From NCBI RefSeq assembly GCF_030463535.1, contig NC_132896.1, positions 31,304,023-31,368,022 on the forward strand: a DNA stretch of 64,000 bases. Reading direction: 5' to 3'. The translations under genes and the position numbers were made by a program. This document shows, piece after piece, positions 48,271 to 59,383 of the stretch (positions are counted from its first letter, which is position 1; the number at the start of each line of letters is the position of its first letter). The notes under the pieces are model-generated. The model was not told the origin of the DNA, made no database searches, and worked only from the letters and a program-made list of their open reading frames with translations. Origin of the DNA: Salminus brasiliensis (lineage: Eukaryota; Chordata; Actinopteri; Characiformes; Bryconidae).

Positions 48271-49894
48271 TCAGTTTCTGGCACAAATAAACGGCCTGGA
48301 TAAATTGCAAGGGATATCATTCCATTGGTTAAGATCTGTGGCAACAAAGGAGGAAAATACAGGTCAGGCACTTAGACTCTTCATTCTCATGGATGAAACC
48401 TGAGCATTTAACTCCAGCCCTTAGTTTTGTGGTTTCTCTAATACGCAAAGGGGTTTAAAGGTCTAACGAACTTCACTTTATAAAACCAAAAGTAATTATT
48501 TTATGGCATCGCTCGTCTGAGCATGAAGTCTTCAGTGGAAGAGAAAACTAACCTTTTTTGTATAGAGTCATCAACCTGGTTAATGTCAAAGCTTAGACTC
48601 TTTACCTAGAACTGATTCAGAACGGATTTTTGGAACTCTGAAACTTTCTCTTGTTTATTTGCAGGTTAAAATGACAGAATTCAGGTTATAAATGTGGCTC
48701 AGACTTTTTGCCTCACTGTAGATTTGACATATTTCACTGTAGAAATAGGAAAGAGACTGCAGCTATCAGAAGCCATAGTGAATGAGTACCTCCATAGTTC
48801 ATTGTCATGCAGTGTTCTTTATTCTTGTAGTTACTGGGCTCATTCTTGCACCAATCATGGAAGTCCATTTTGGACCCATCGCTCCAGAGCCATGTTCCTT
48901 CCTGTGCAGAGAAACAGTAGAGTAGTAATACATGGACAAATTCATGGAGTTATGTTGGAACCTTGCAGCACTTACTGCTACAGCATCGTGGCCACCTATC
49001 CAGGTGTTCATCAGAGAGCCGGTGCCTTTTTTAATGAGATCCTGTAAAAATGCGTTTTCTTTATGGCTGTGCACTGAAGCAAGATTCCCACTGTTCTTCA
49101 AACACTCAGTCTAGAACAGAACAGAAGGTAAATCAGTTGGATTCAGACTGCTGTTCAAGCTTTACTTTACTCTCACACCTACGGTCAGTGTACCTCTGCA
49201 TCAACCCATTCAACTTGGGGCTTGAAGAACTTGAAACATCTGTTTCCATATTCAGTCCAGTCAGGTGGGCAAGACTTATGCACTGTGGGAAATGGAAAGC
49301 TGTGGGACTGTGCTTCTAAATGACCATAATATCATTAGCTACAGTGTCATGAACTGGATGAATACAATGTAAAATAGGAATCTTACAATGCTGCAGCCCT
49401 CCAAGTGCTCCATCTACAATCAATAAAATAAATGGGTTCTCATCAGTTAGTTAGTCATAGGTATCACAGTAGGTCAAAGTTAACCACTGTCAGTGGCCTT
49501 AAGATAATCTACTGACATGCAGTTTTGGCAGAATTGTCTTTAAATTGGATCCTGATACTGACTACCAGTTTTCAGTACTCTAACAGTAAAGGTTTTCAAA
49601 TAAGGAAACTCACAATTCAAGATTTGTCGTCATATAAATTATACAGAGTACAGAACATAAAGAAATACAATGGACTCCTGAAGTTACAGATGGTCCATCA
49701 TATAAAAATAGATAGAGGAAGAACACAGGAGGTGAAAAACACACAGTACAAGAAGACTGTTGCAAATACAAGACATGTACATGTATGAGAATAAAAGTAG
49801 CTAGCACAGTTACAGGTCCTAAATTCATGGGGCATTCATTCTTACCTGTGGCCAGCAAAAGCCCAAGAAACAAAGGCACAGTCCAGACGGCCAT
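48271..49894 (-). CDS. Secreted C-type lectin (ladderlectin / l-2-like), gene 3
   Basis: Coding exons 49,894-49,846, 49,282-49,194, 49,110-48,976, 48,901-48,790 and 48,335-48,271; 149 residues, frame intact. Relative to gene 1 I read I3V, D75G, I81N, R102K and S109C. S109C places a cysteine two residues after the central Trp (DWCKNEPS). Many fish ladderlectins also have a WC.GEPN arrangement here, so this may be the ancestral state lost in genes 1 and 2. The six framework cysteines, WIGGHDA, E120 and WND are kept; the EPS triplet is as in the other copies. The first-exon donor is at 49,998. Predicted secreted, like its neighbours. Confidence 0.87.
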
Positions 49895-50100
49895 TGCACT
49901 GAACCAAACACTGCAAAGAAAGAAAGAAAGAGCAAGGCTTTCTAAACTTTCAGTCTCTATGGCTTATTTACTTTTTCTCTGAAAATTTTCATCCTACCTG
50001 GCAGATCCTGTGTTTTTTGCTGTGGAGTCTCTGAGTAACCAGTAGTTACTACCAGTAGCAGTAACAGGCTGCAGGAGTTTGTTTTCTGGGTGTTTTGACT

Positions 50101-50110
50101 CAATAAATAG
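50101..50110 (-). promoter_or_regulatory. TATA-like box, lectin gene 3
   Basis: CTATTTATTG on the minus strand. About 20 extra bases (50,078-50,097) separate it from the first exon compared with genes 1 and 2, so the start site may be shifted. Confidence 0.45.
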
Positions 50111-50158
50111 ACCCTGTGTGACTGCTTAGTCACTCTGTTCAATTGTAGGTTTGAGCAA

Positions 50159-51637
50159 TGCATTCAGCTACTTCGAGTTACAGTGGAACTGTGTTCTTGG
50201 GAATAATGGACGGTGTTCCGTCCATTTCTCAATTATACGTTAATTAATCACCTCAGCTGTCCTATATTTGATTCATAACTGACCCTTTGTTCTCTTTAAA
50301 ACAGACCGATATCAGATAACTAGGTAGCTGGCTAACTAGGCTAACCTCTAAGTGGTAGAGATTGTAAGTGTATTCACCTAAACCTGTCACTGAGAACTGA
50401 TAACATGAAATAATCATTTAAAAAATGTTACTTTGCTGTTTGAAACAAATCTACTTTAACAGCTAGATCTGCCACCAGATATGGACAAAATCTACGTTCT
50501 GAGAGAAAATATGGCCCTTTCTAACATTACTTTCATGTGGTTTCAACTTGTTATTGATTGGTTACCCTTTGTCTGCCAACCAGACACCTGCACTGGCGCT
50601 TCCTCTGGCCAGGCCTTCTCCGAGCAGTGCTACACACAGTCAGCTAATGTTAGCCTCGAAGGCCTGTTGTTAGTGGACTGGGACTGGGAACATCCTTCCC
50701 CAGAGAAATAGCTCGATATGAAGCTCTGGTAAAGCGGACATGATGGGTACTTGTAAGGCTATCAGGTAGGATGTTAGCCTAAGCGCTAACCTACCTAAAG
50801 CCGGATGTTTATGCAGATTTTAGCCCCAATGGTTTGGTTGTTGGTTGAGTCCGAGTCTGTGGTGGTTGGATCTAGCATTTCTCACCAGTTGAAGTATATC
50901 AAACGTTGAATTTTAGGGCCCGACTCATCGACCTGAGGTCAGTGACTCAGTCTCAATGGCCCTGTCAATAATCTTCCCTTCCAACTTAAATGATTCAGCA
51001 GCTGCAGTCCGAAGCATTTAAGGTGGAATGGAAATTAGATTAAGCATCTGCCACGTCAGTATACTGGCCTCCAATATGTGATGTGCTCCTCACCGCCCCA
51101 TGTACCTGAGCTCCACACGGACTCTCCTTATTTACCCATGCCAAGGTCAACACAGCTCTCCATTCTAGGGCACCTTCGAACATTTTCTTGTGCCGCTTGC
51201 TTTTCTTGCTGCCCCACATGATTCCCATGTTTGCAGCCTGAAGGGTTGGTTACAGAACTAGCTGACTAGCAGTACAGTCTAATGAGCAACACGAATGCTG
51301 ACTTGTTGAACTTACATAGAACTCTGCCTCAATATGTGAGGAAACTTTCCACTAGAATGAACCTGCTTGTACATTTTGACTCTACAGAAGCAGAATCAGC
51401 AGCAGGCAGTGGTGACCTGATAAGATTTTATCGTTCATACACGAGAATCAGTTGTGAAAGCATGATTCCTTCATAAAACACGTATTTGGCAATTTCTGCT
51501 TTTATTGCATATTAAGACAAACAGCCTCAAATTTACTTCTCCACATTTATTATAGCGCGGCCGAAGCATAGACACTGGCCGAGCTTCATTATCACACAGC
51601 TGCCAGCAGACAGCATCCCAAAAACCGACAGTTCTAA
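50159..51637. other. Spacer upstream of lectin array
   Basis: No gene. A short Tc1-MITE scrap lies at about 50,175-50,225 (CAGTGGAACTGTGTTCTTGG, AATAATGGACGGTGTTCCGT). A 76-codon ORF at 50,481-50,711 has no domain. Confidence 0.4.
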
Positions 51638-52320
51638 CCATACATCAACCATTATGACCACTGAGAGATAAAGTTCATAACACACTGATCATCTCTTCAT
51701 CACGGCACCTGTTAGTAATTTCATCGAAAGGTTAAAGTGTCAGGAGCAGAACCAAGCTGTGATGTTCTAGACGACTGGGTCAGAACATCTCCAAAACATC
51801 AGGCAGGTCTAGTAAGGTTTTTCGGGTATGCAGAAATGCTTATGGAGGTCCCACCTCACAACTTTTAGGACAACAACTACAAAATCTGCTGCTAATGTTA
51901 GTCTTGGTGCCACAGATACAATGGGACACTTTCAGAGGTCTTGTGGAGTCCATGCCTCAATGGGTCAGAGCAGGGTCAGTCAAAGGGTCAGTATTAGATT
52001 CAACTTTATGATGAGCAGTTGGAGCATCCTACAGTTTATGCAATAACTACAGATATGAACAGAATTGCAAACATTAATAGTATATATATATATATATATT
52101 TGGGTAGGTCATATAGTAATACTATAGTGTACAGTACAGTACAGTGCAGTGAGTGCAATAATGAGTAATAATGAGTGACGGAGTGGAGTTCAGCAGGGTC
52201 ACAGCTGAGTCTGTCAGCCGAGTCTCCTGTAATGCCTGCCTAATGGAAGGAGGGTAAAACGTTGATGATGCTTCTCGACCTTCTTAGGCGGGTGGTTTTA
52301 ATGTTATGGCTGATTGGCGT
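51638..52320 (+). mobile_element. Decayed Tc1-like element with both ends recognisable
   Basis: Left end ACATCAACCATTATGACCAC, then ATCATCTCTTCATCACGGCA, GACGACTGGGTCAGAACATC, a jump to GGAGGTCCCACCTCACAACT, CAGAGGTCTTGTGGAGTCCA, GCCTCAATGGGTCAGAGCAG, and the right end GGTGGTTTTAATGTTATGGC and TGATTGGCG. The transposase core is missing. A stretch around 52,000-52,260, including (TA)n, is foreign or decayed. Same family as 11,100-12,255 and 27,010-27,295. Confidence 0.75.
52078..52100 (+). repeat. (TA)n microsatellite
   Basis: About ten TA units inside the decayed Tc1 element. Confidence 0.9.
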
Positions 52321-52723
52321 AAATAGCTATATATACCTTGGTGCCGGATTGGCCGCTTAGGCCCACCATATTGGTGTATGTGAAGAAGTGTCACTTTTTT
52401 ATACAGTGGAAATGTCTTTTGGTGTCCCCATTATTTGAGCTTTTTTCTGTGCTCCAGGTCAGACCACAGCTTGTTCACGTTGCCATTTTAATAATGATTT
52501 ATTAGACATTAAAAATATCTAATAACAGACCACCATTGGAAGGAATGCAACAAAAAAAAAAGTCAGCAAGTGCAAATCAAATAGTGAGACACTGGCATCA
52601 GTGAGCCTTAGCAACCATCCATACACAAGAATATTTAGCTGCACTCTTACCTTCTATTATGTTCATAGCAGAGTACTCAGATGAGCCAAATATGTAGTAC
52701 TTATTACTAGGTACTATATATGG
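52321..52723. other. Spacer, nothing recognised
   Basis: No gene or repeat identified. Confidence 0.35.
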
Positions 52724-53070
52724 ACTAAAGTATTGGGACACACCTCTTAATCATTAAATTCAGTGTCATTGTCACATGCGCATTAAACCTAGCCCTTAGT
52801 CATGCAGTCCGCCTTTCCACACATTAGTGAAAGAACAGATGGTTCTAAAGAGCTCACTGAACTCCAGTGTGGTTCTAATATAGGAGCCACCGCTACAAAA
52901 AGAACCTCAGCAGGTGAAATTTCCTGCCTTCTAGATTTTCCACCATCAGCAGTGAGAGGTATTATTAAACCGTGGAAGTGTTTAGGAACTAGTGTCCTTA
53001 AGACCACATAGTTACAAAGCTGGGTCATATTAATAATGCTTAAGTGTCCCAAAACTTTTGTCCATAGTGT
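52724..53070 (+). mobile_element. Short Tc1-type element with residual transposase N-terminus
   Basis: TIRs: TATATGGACTAAAGTATTGG (left) and CCAAAACTTTTGTCCATAGT (right). The internal plus-strand frame 52,802-53,011 stays open and reads FPHISERTDGSKELTELQCG, later EISCLLDFPPSAVRGIIKPW and KCLGTS. This fits the N-terminal helix-turn-helix of Tc1-like transposases (KELTEFQRG....EIS.LL..P.STV...I..WK.LGT). The whole catalytic domain is deleted, leaving about 345 bp, so it could only move with help from another element. Confidence 0.8.
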
Positions 53071-53156
53071 ATTAACTTAAACTACTGGATGTACTAATGT
53101 TAATTTTGGTCACAGTACAGTTTGAACCTAAAGGAGAAAATAATATAAGATCAACT

Positions 53157-53611
53157 ATGTGGACAAAAGTATTGGGACACCTCATTCATATATTGTATTG
53201 TATGGGTATTAAAAGAGTTGATCCTGCTTCTGTTGGAGTAACTGTCTCTACTGTCTAGGGAAGAAAGCTTTTTACTAGATTTTGGAGGAGCATTGCTGTG
53301 AGGATTTGACTGCATTCAGCGACAAGAGCATTAATGAGATCAGGATGTTGGATGATCACCACCCCAACTCATCCCAAAAGTATCGGATGGAGCTCCACCA
53401 TCCATCATTCCAGAGAACACAGCTCCACTGATCCTCAGCTTAACACTGGGAGCCTTATACAACTCTGTAACCCACGCCTGGCATTAGGCAGCATGACAAT
53501 AGGTTCATGTTTTTCTGCTCGAGGGAGTCATAATCTTTTGGCAATACTGTGTGTGTGTCTGTACACATTTGCACAGTTGTGTCAGTAGCTGAATGTGTTC
53601 ATTAGAAGGAG
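53157..53611 (+). mobile_element. Tc1-type MITE (3' end missing)
   Basis: Left TIR TGTGGACAAAAGTATTGGGA, then GTTGGAGTAACTGTCTCTAC, TTTTGGAGGAGCATTGCTGT, GATCAGGATGTTGGATGATC, CATCATTCCAGAGAACACAG, GCCTGGCATTAGGCAGCATG and TGAATGTGTTCATTAGAAGG. The usual end TGTCCACAAACATTTGGACA is absent; the sequence departs at about 53,612. Confidence 0.85.
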
Positions 53612-53748
53612 TGGACCATTTAAAATACCTGAGAAGACTTACCTGAAATGTGGCTGTTCTGCCTTTCAGACCAGAGAGGGAACACCCGGCTATCCGTCAG
53701 TGATGAAGACACTCGTATAGAGGCACAGCCAGTAGGTATCGATGTCTT

Positions 53749-53754
53749 TTTATT
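53749..53754 (-). other. Poly(A) signal of rapgef2
   Basis: AATAAA on the minus strand, distal site of the predicted 3' UTR. Confidence 0.55.
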
Positions 53755-55911
53755 CATTCTGACGTACATTTGTCAGTTAAAAAAAGTTATGAGATACACA
53801 TTTCAAGTTACTTCCATGTCTTAGCTTGTGCAAACACTAGATGGTACCAGAGGTCATTTAAAGTAACAATATTCCAAAGAGAAAACCATCATGGGGGTAG
53901 AGGCGGGGGAGGGGGGCAAAAAATAAGTGCGTTTGAAACCTACGAGCGGATTCCTTTTTGTCGCATTTATTGATTCCCAGCTTCATATAAACTGGATGTT
54001 GAGGCATAAACATAGTACATTTCTACAATTCAACAAAAATAGAACCAATATTTACAATTATTGTATTAAAAATACAAAAAGAAAGAAAGACGGAAAATAA
54101 CAACTGATACGTACTCCACCAATTGTCTTTGTAAAAGACGTACAGGTAAAAGTAGTCAAGAATGAGAAACTCTTCACCAGCTAAATGTACACTTCTCACT
54201 TGACATCACACATCAAACAAAGTAGCAGCGCTACCTACTACAATTTTATCGTATGCTTGTACATTTTGTGCAACTTATTTTTCGAAATAGGACTCCACTC
54301 AGCTCGCCAAAAAAGCATGACTAGTTCCAAAAATTCAAATGGAAGTGAATGATTTATAGAACCACTGGTTTACAAATGTGATCGAGTCTTTTTTTTTTTT
54401 TTTTTTAACTTTTTTTTTTTTTAAACGATTGCAACCATTACAAAACCCAAAGAAAAATTACAGCAAGAAGAAAAAGAAACATTGAAGTGATATTACAGGG
54501 TACAGTGGAAAACACTGCAATCTTTTTGCCCCGCCCCCACCCCGCCCCCTCAAAGTCTATCATTCCTAAACAACTGATCAATGTGATCAGCTTAACTCAG
54601 TGATTAAAAAAAAAAAAACGATAAAAGTGACTGGTTCTCATCCGTCGGTCGAGTTCAGCTTGGCAGCCTTTGGGTCGGTCAACATGTTCCCTACCTCCCC
54701 CCTCTCCCCTCACCGGAGTCTCAGAGGCTGGAGGAAAGTTTGTTGTCAGTCCTTTCGTCTGTTGAGCGATTTTGGTCCAGTCCAGATCCCTTCTGTGCGA
54801 GTTAGCAAGGTGACACGAGCATGACTTGAGCCTTCATGAGACCTACTTATGATAGCACCACAAAAAGCCACCCCAGGCCGGTCGAAAATAACTGTCTCAG
54901 GACACCTGACAGGTTGAGGTTGGTTCACGTCGGTAAGGAAATTGCACAACTTCACTGGCTGGACTAACCTTCGTCTTCATGTCGACCGTCCGCACCAATC
55001 AAGCGGGTAGGAATGACGTTAATGACAGAGGTTTTGTTCAGTGGATTTGGAAAAGTGAGTTCAGGGACACGAAAATGACCATGCTGTCTGCTGGAACATG
55101 GTCTAGTGGCTCGACGTCAGGGAAAGCATCTGGACCAGCATCTGCAGAACTTCCAGGAAGGGATTCATTCGGCCCGTTCGGAATTCCACTCCTATATGGT
55201 TGACTCTGAGACGCCTCTCTACTCTGGCTTTTTTTCCCAGGTAGAAAAGGTGACCACCTGTTTTGAATATGGATGGAGACGCCAATGGAACTGCCTCATA
55301 ATCTCACGTCTTTAAAGACGGCAAAGAACAACAGAGATCCACTGAGAGCGAAGACCGGAGGTGATTGGCCAAGATCGAGCTTCTTACCAAACTGCAGTGA
55401 AACACCTCCCGAAAAGGAAATGTTGGCAACTCTATTAACAGGTCTTGCTTTCCTTGCTTCGCTTCCTGGCGAGACAGTAGTGGGTGGAGTATGAGGATGA
55501 GAACGAAACTTGAGAGGATTTACGAGGAGTGAGGAGATGACCCAAAAAACCTTGCCTGTGGGCTGCTGGTTGTCCGAGCAGCTCTCTGAGTCTAGACTCC
55601 AGTCAAAGTACCGTGGATGATAAACGGACGCAGTGCCTGGTTTTTCCACTTTGCTCGATAAGTTTAAAGCCTTCAGTGAAGCTGTGCTGCTTTCTCCCTC
55701 TGCTTTTAGCAAAGGCATGTTGGGCCATTCTCTACGACCCCCATACACACTGTATGCACCGCCGAGGAGAAGCAGTCAGCTGAAGAGCTCCAGGATGCTC
55801 CCAAAGACAGTCATGCCAGTGTGCTTCCATTCCTCCTTTAGTGCAGTAACATCACCTCACACACTGCTCTCAGCAGTCCGACTGTACAAATAATACTGCA
55901 ACAATGATAAA

Positions 55912-55914
<3 letters not shown>

Positions 55915-55949
<35 letters not shown>

Positions 55950-55982
55950 CACACATACATACACACACACAGGCACACACAC
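55915..55982 (+). repeat. (AC)n microsatellite in rapgef2 3' UTR
   Basis: Interrupted CA repeat, about 30 units. Confidence 0.9.
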
Positions 55983-56612
55983 CGGAGTGTTCTGACGCTC
56001 AGGCATTTAAAGATAGAGATAGAGGGATAGACTTGGTGTAATTGTTGGGAGTTTGTGGGAAAGTGTGGAGTGTGTTAGAGAGTGTGTGTTCCAGAGTGAG
56101 ACGAGAGCGAGAGTGTGTGTGTGTGTGTGTGCATTCTGTTCCCATCTTATAAAACCAAGTTTAAAAAGTGCAGGCGGAAACAAAGCGGCTTGTGGCGCTG
56201 TGCGAAAAGAGGGGAGGGGTTGTTGAGGAGCGTGGTGTCTGTCGGTTACCGTCGACGGCAGTTTCGTCTCTGTGTGAATGTCGCACCGCTGTGTTCGTTT
56301 CAAGTTCAGTTTCAGTCTGTTTTTTTCGGAATAGTACGATTTTCCAAAGTGCCAGGTATGTTGCTTTTCTTCTGTTCGTTTATTTTTTCATTCTTCTCCT
56401 TTCTTCACAGTATTTTAGCATGCAGGGCAACAAAACCCCTCATGATGATTTAAGGCAGGGAAGGGAGATGAATCCACCACTGAGGAGGGAGACAGGCAGT
56501 GCCGCTGAGATGATGATTGGTTGCTCTGGCTGTCTGTCTGCCTCCAGAGGCCCTGTACTAGACCTTGGGTCACTGTGCCAAGTGTCCAACAGTAGAGAGC
56601 GCATTCTCCCCT

Positions 56613-58618
56613 TCAAACGGCTGACACCTGTTCATCCTCTGGAAGCAGGAAGAAAGAATCTTGGTCAGAAAACAAACACACACACACACACACACTTACA
56701 CACACACACACACATAATTATATATAGATAGATAGATAGATAGATACATGTATAATAGGACTGGCCTGAGTCTCTTTTATTTTGGTTGTTATGTTGGTAT
56801 TTAGACCTCTGTTTCATTTGGACAAGTCTTAAATATTATGCATCCATTCATTTAGGTCACGCAAAAACCTTGTATTTCCAAAATACAAAAACTTTACAGG
56901 AGAGGAAAAAAAAACTCTTTCTACAGAAGTCTCTGCAAGATTCACATTATGTCAGCAAGCAACAATAGGGTAAATGTACCTGGACAGGTTATAGACTATT
57001 ATGGACAAAAGTATTTAGACATACTTTCTACTAGATTTTGAAAGAGCATTGCTGTGAGGATTTGATTGCGTTCAGCAACAAGAACGTTAGTGAGATCAGG
57101 ATGTTGGATGATAATCACCACCCTATCTTATCCCCAGCTCCTCAACTCATCCCAACTGTATTGGATGGAGCACCATTTATCATCCCCAGCTCAATGCTGG
57201 GGGGCTCTAGACCCCTCTAGCCTGGCATTTACATTTACGGCATATGGCAGACGGTCTTCTCCAAAGCGACTTACAAAAGTGCTGTTTACCTCAGCTAGTT
57301 TGAATAGACTAAAAATTTAAAGATCCTCAAATCATAGACTTTACTAAACACAAGTCAGTATGGAGACCATAGTACTCTACTATTTGCTTCAGTACTCTCG
57401 GAAGAGGAGGGTCTTCAGTCTGGGTTTGAAGACAGCGAGCGTTGGACTCTGCTGTTCGGACACCCAGGGGAAGTTTGTCCACCAATTTGGTGCAGGACAG
57501 TAAAAAGCCTGGATGTTTGTCTTCTTGCCACCTAACCCACCTGTCTGTAAGTCCCCCAAGCACTAGCAATGCTCTACCCCCCAGCACTAGAAGGGTAAGG
57601 ACTTGACACACGTGTCCTCCGATACATGTGAAGCCAGCCACCACCTCAAACCGGCCTGTGCCGACTAACAACACTGAAGAGTCATGAGAGAGTGAATTGT
57701 GCTCTCTCAGGCACTAGCTGCTGATGGCAAAGCGGTAAGGCTTGGGATCCGAACTTGTGAACTTGTGAACCCCTGGCAATAGAGGTAGTGCATTAGACTG
57801 CTGAGCCACCCTGGGCCCTGCCATTCTTATAAATGTCTTCCAGTGTTACCTAAAGATTCTTTTTCTCAGGAAAGCTTGCATGAATTCACCCTCTGTCCTT
57901 TAATAAAATTCAGTTTTTCTTGAGTGTAACCGCTGTAGCTTTTAAGGTAAACAAACAAAAAAAGAAGCAATAATGTATTCAAAGCCTGTAAAATGCTGTT
58001 TGGGCCAGCCCTAATGTATACGTAACATACACGCAACACATACCTTGTACTGGTCTTACCACGCCAGTGTCAAACAACGCAAGACAGACTTGAAATACAG
58101 TGCAGTCGTAAAAAAATACAGGTGTGCTGCACAGCGACTCAGCTAAGGTGAACAATTACGTCACATTCAAAACTAAAGCATCTGTCTCAGGAACTAGACA
58201 TGCACTGCTAACTGGGCTACGACAAACAGTGGTAAGAAACAGGGCTCTTCAGCACTGAACAGTCACTTCAGTTCCCTGAGGACGGACCTCACACGTTAGC
58301 TAGTATGAAGGCAAGCATTAATAGAGCTACATGTTCTACAGGACAGCACTGATGATGAGAGTGCCAGCACACACTGCAGAGCAGAGGGTGATGGGAGGGA
58401 AGCTGCCACGGCGGTGGTAGAAGGCCATCTCCATGGCGTCGCATGCACTGCGAGAGATGGGGGGGGGTGGTAGTGGGTGGTGGCGGGTAATGGTGATGGG
58501 GGCTGTGGATGAATTGTGATTTCTTAGCATGCAGTGCAGGCTCGTGGCCAAGAGGCACACGCAGTGTACGTGAGTATGTGTGTGGAGCAACGTGATTATG
58601 TGAACTTGTGTGTTTGTG

Positions 58619-58653
<35 letters not shown>

Positions 58654-59352
58654 GGTATGCACAATATATCATTTGTAACTACTCATCACGATACTGGCCT
58701 TCATGATACACTGATACACTATATGGACAAAAGTAATGGGACACCTGCTCAGTTTATCCAGTCCAGGAAAGGCTTTGTACTAGTTTTTGCAGCTATGAAG
58801 ATTTGATTGCATTCAGCGAGAAGAGCACTAAAGAATTCAGGATGTTGGATGAGTCCAGAGAACACTGCAGTTCCACTGCTCCACAGCTCAATCCTGGTGG
58901 GCTTTAAACCCATCTAGCCCATGGCTGGCATTAGGCAGCATGGTGCCAATAGGTCAATGTTTATCTGCTCCAGAGAGTCCTATTCTATCGGTAGTACGTC
59001 TCTACCAGGACCAGAGAAGCTGTGTTTGTGCATTTGCACATCTGTGTCAGCAATGGATGCAATTTAAAGTAGTTGAATGCATTCATTAGAAGGGGTGTCC
59101 ACAAACATTTGGACATATAGTCTACCCATGTCCAAACAATGGTGCACCAGCTTTGCATCTAAGATTGTATTCCATGGAATGATGGACAATTTCTATTGGT
59201 TTGTTCGGAGTGAAATTTTGACACAATATTAAGCACGGTGCAAGGTTTTGTTTAGACAGAACAAGAGCCATACTACCAGGAATATAATCGCAATATATAT
59301 TGTGCAGCCCTAATACATACATATATATAAATATATATAAATATGTATCTGT

Positions 59353-59383
<31 letters not shown>

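Larger units (their letters stand above)
47713..50158 (-). repeat. Tandem unit 3 (lectin gene, no Tc1 relic), partial
   Basis: Matches units 1 and 2 from GGTAGATGCAGTCTTCCATT through the lectin gene and its promoter, then departs after TTGAGCAATG at about 50,158. It lacks about 110 bp of the signal-exon intron near 49,785 and has about 20 extra bases between TATA and first exon (50,078-50,097). Confidence 0.9.
53730..56612 (-). other. rapgef2: 3' UTR of rapgef2 (predicted)
   Basis: Follows the TGA at 56,613 on the minus strand and runs to an AATAAA at 53,749-53,754; a second AATAAA at 53,966-53,971 could give a shorter form. About 2.9 kb, without long coding frames of recognisable content. 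It carries poly-A tracts on the sense strand (plus-strand T-runs 54,388-54,422), (GT)n at 55,915-55,982 and (AC)n at 56,111-56,131 as read on the sense strand. It is assigned by position and poly(A) signal only; no transcript evidence. Confidence 0.65.

Noticed and set aside
55296-55748. 150-codon minus-strand ORF in the rapgef2 3' UTR
   Set aside because: It lies after the stop codon of the gene, shows no domain, and the GC-richer UTR naturally gives longer chance ORFs.
56168-56731. 187-codon plus-strand ORF
   Set aside because: Antisense to the rapgef2 terminal exon and running into (CA)n; no domain.
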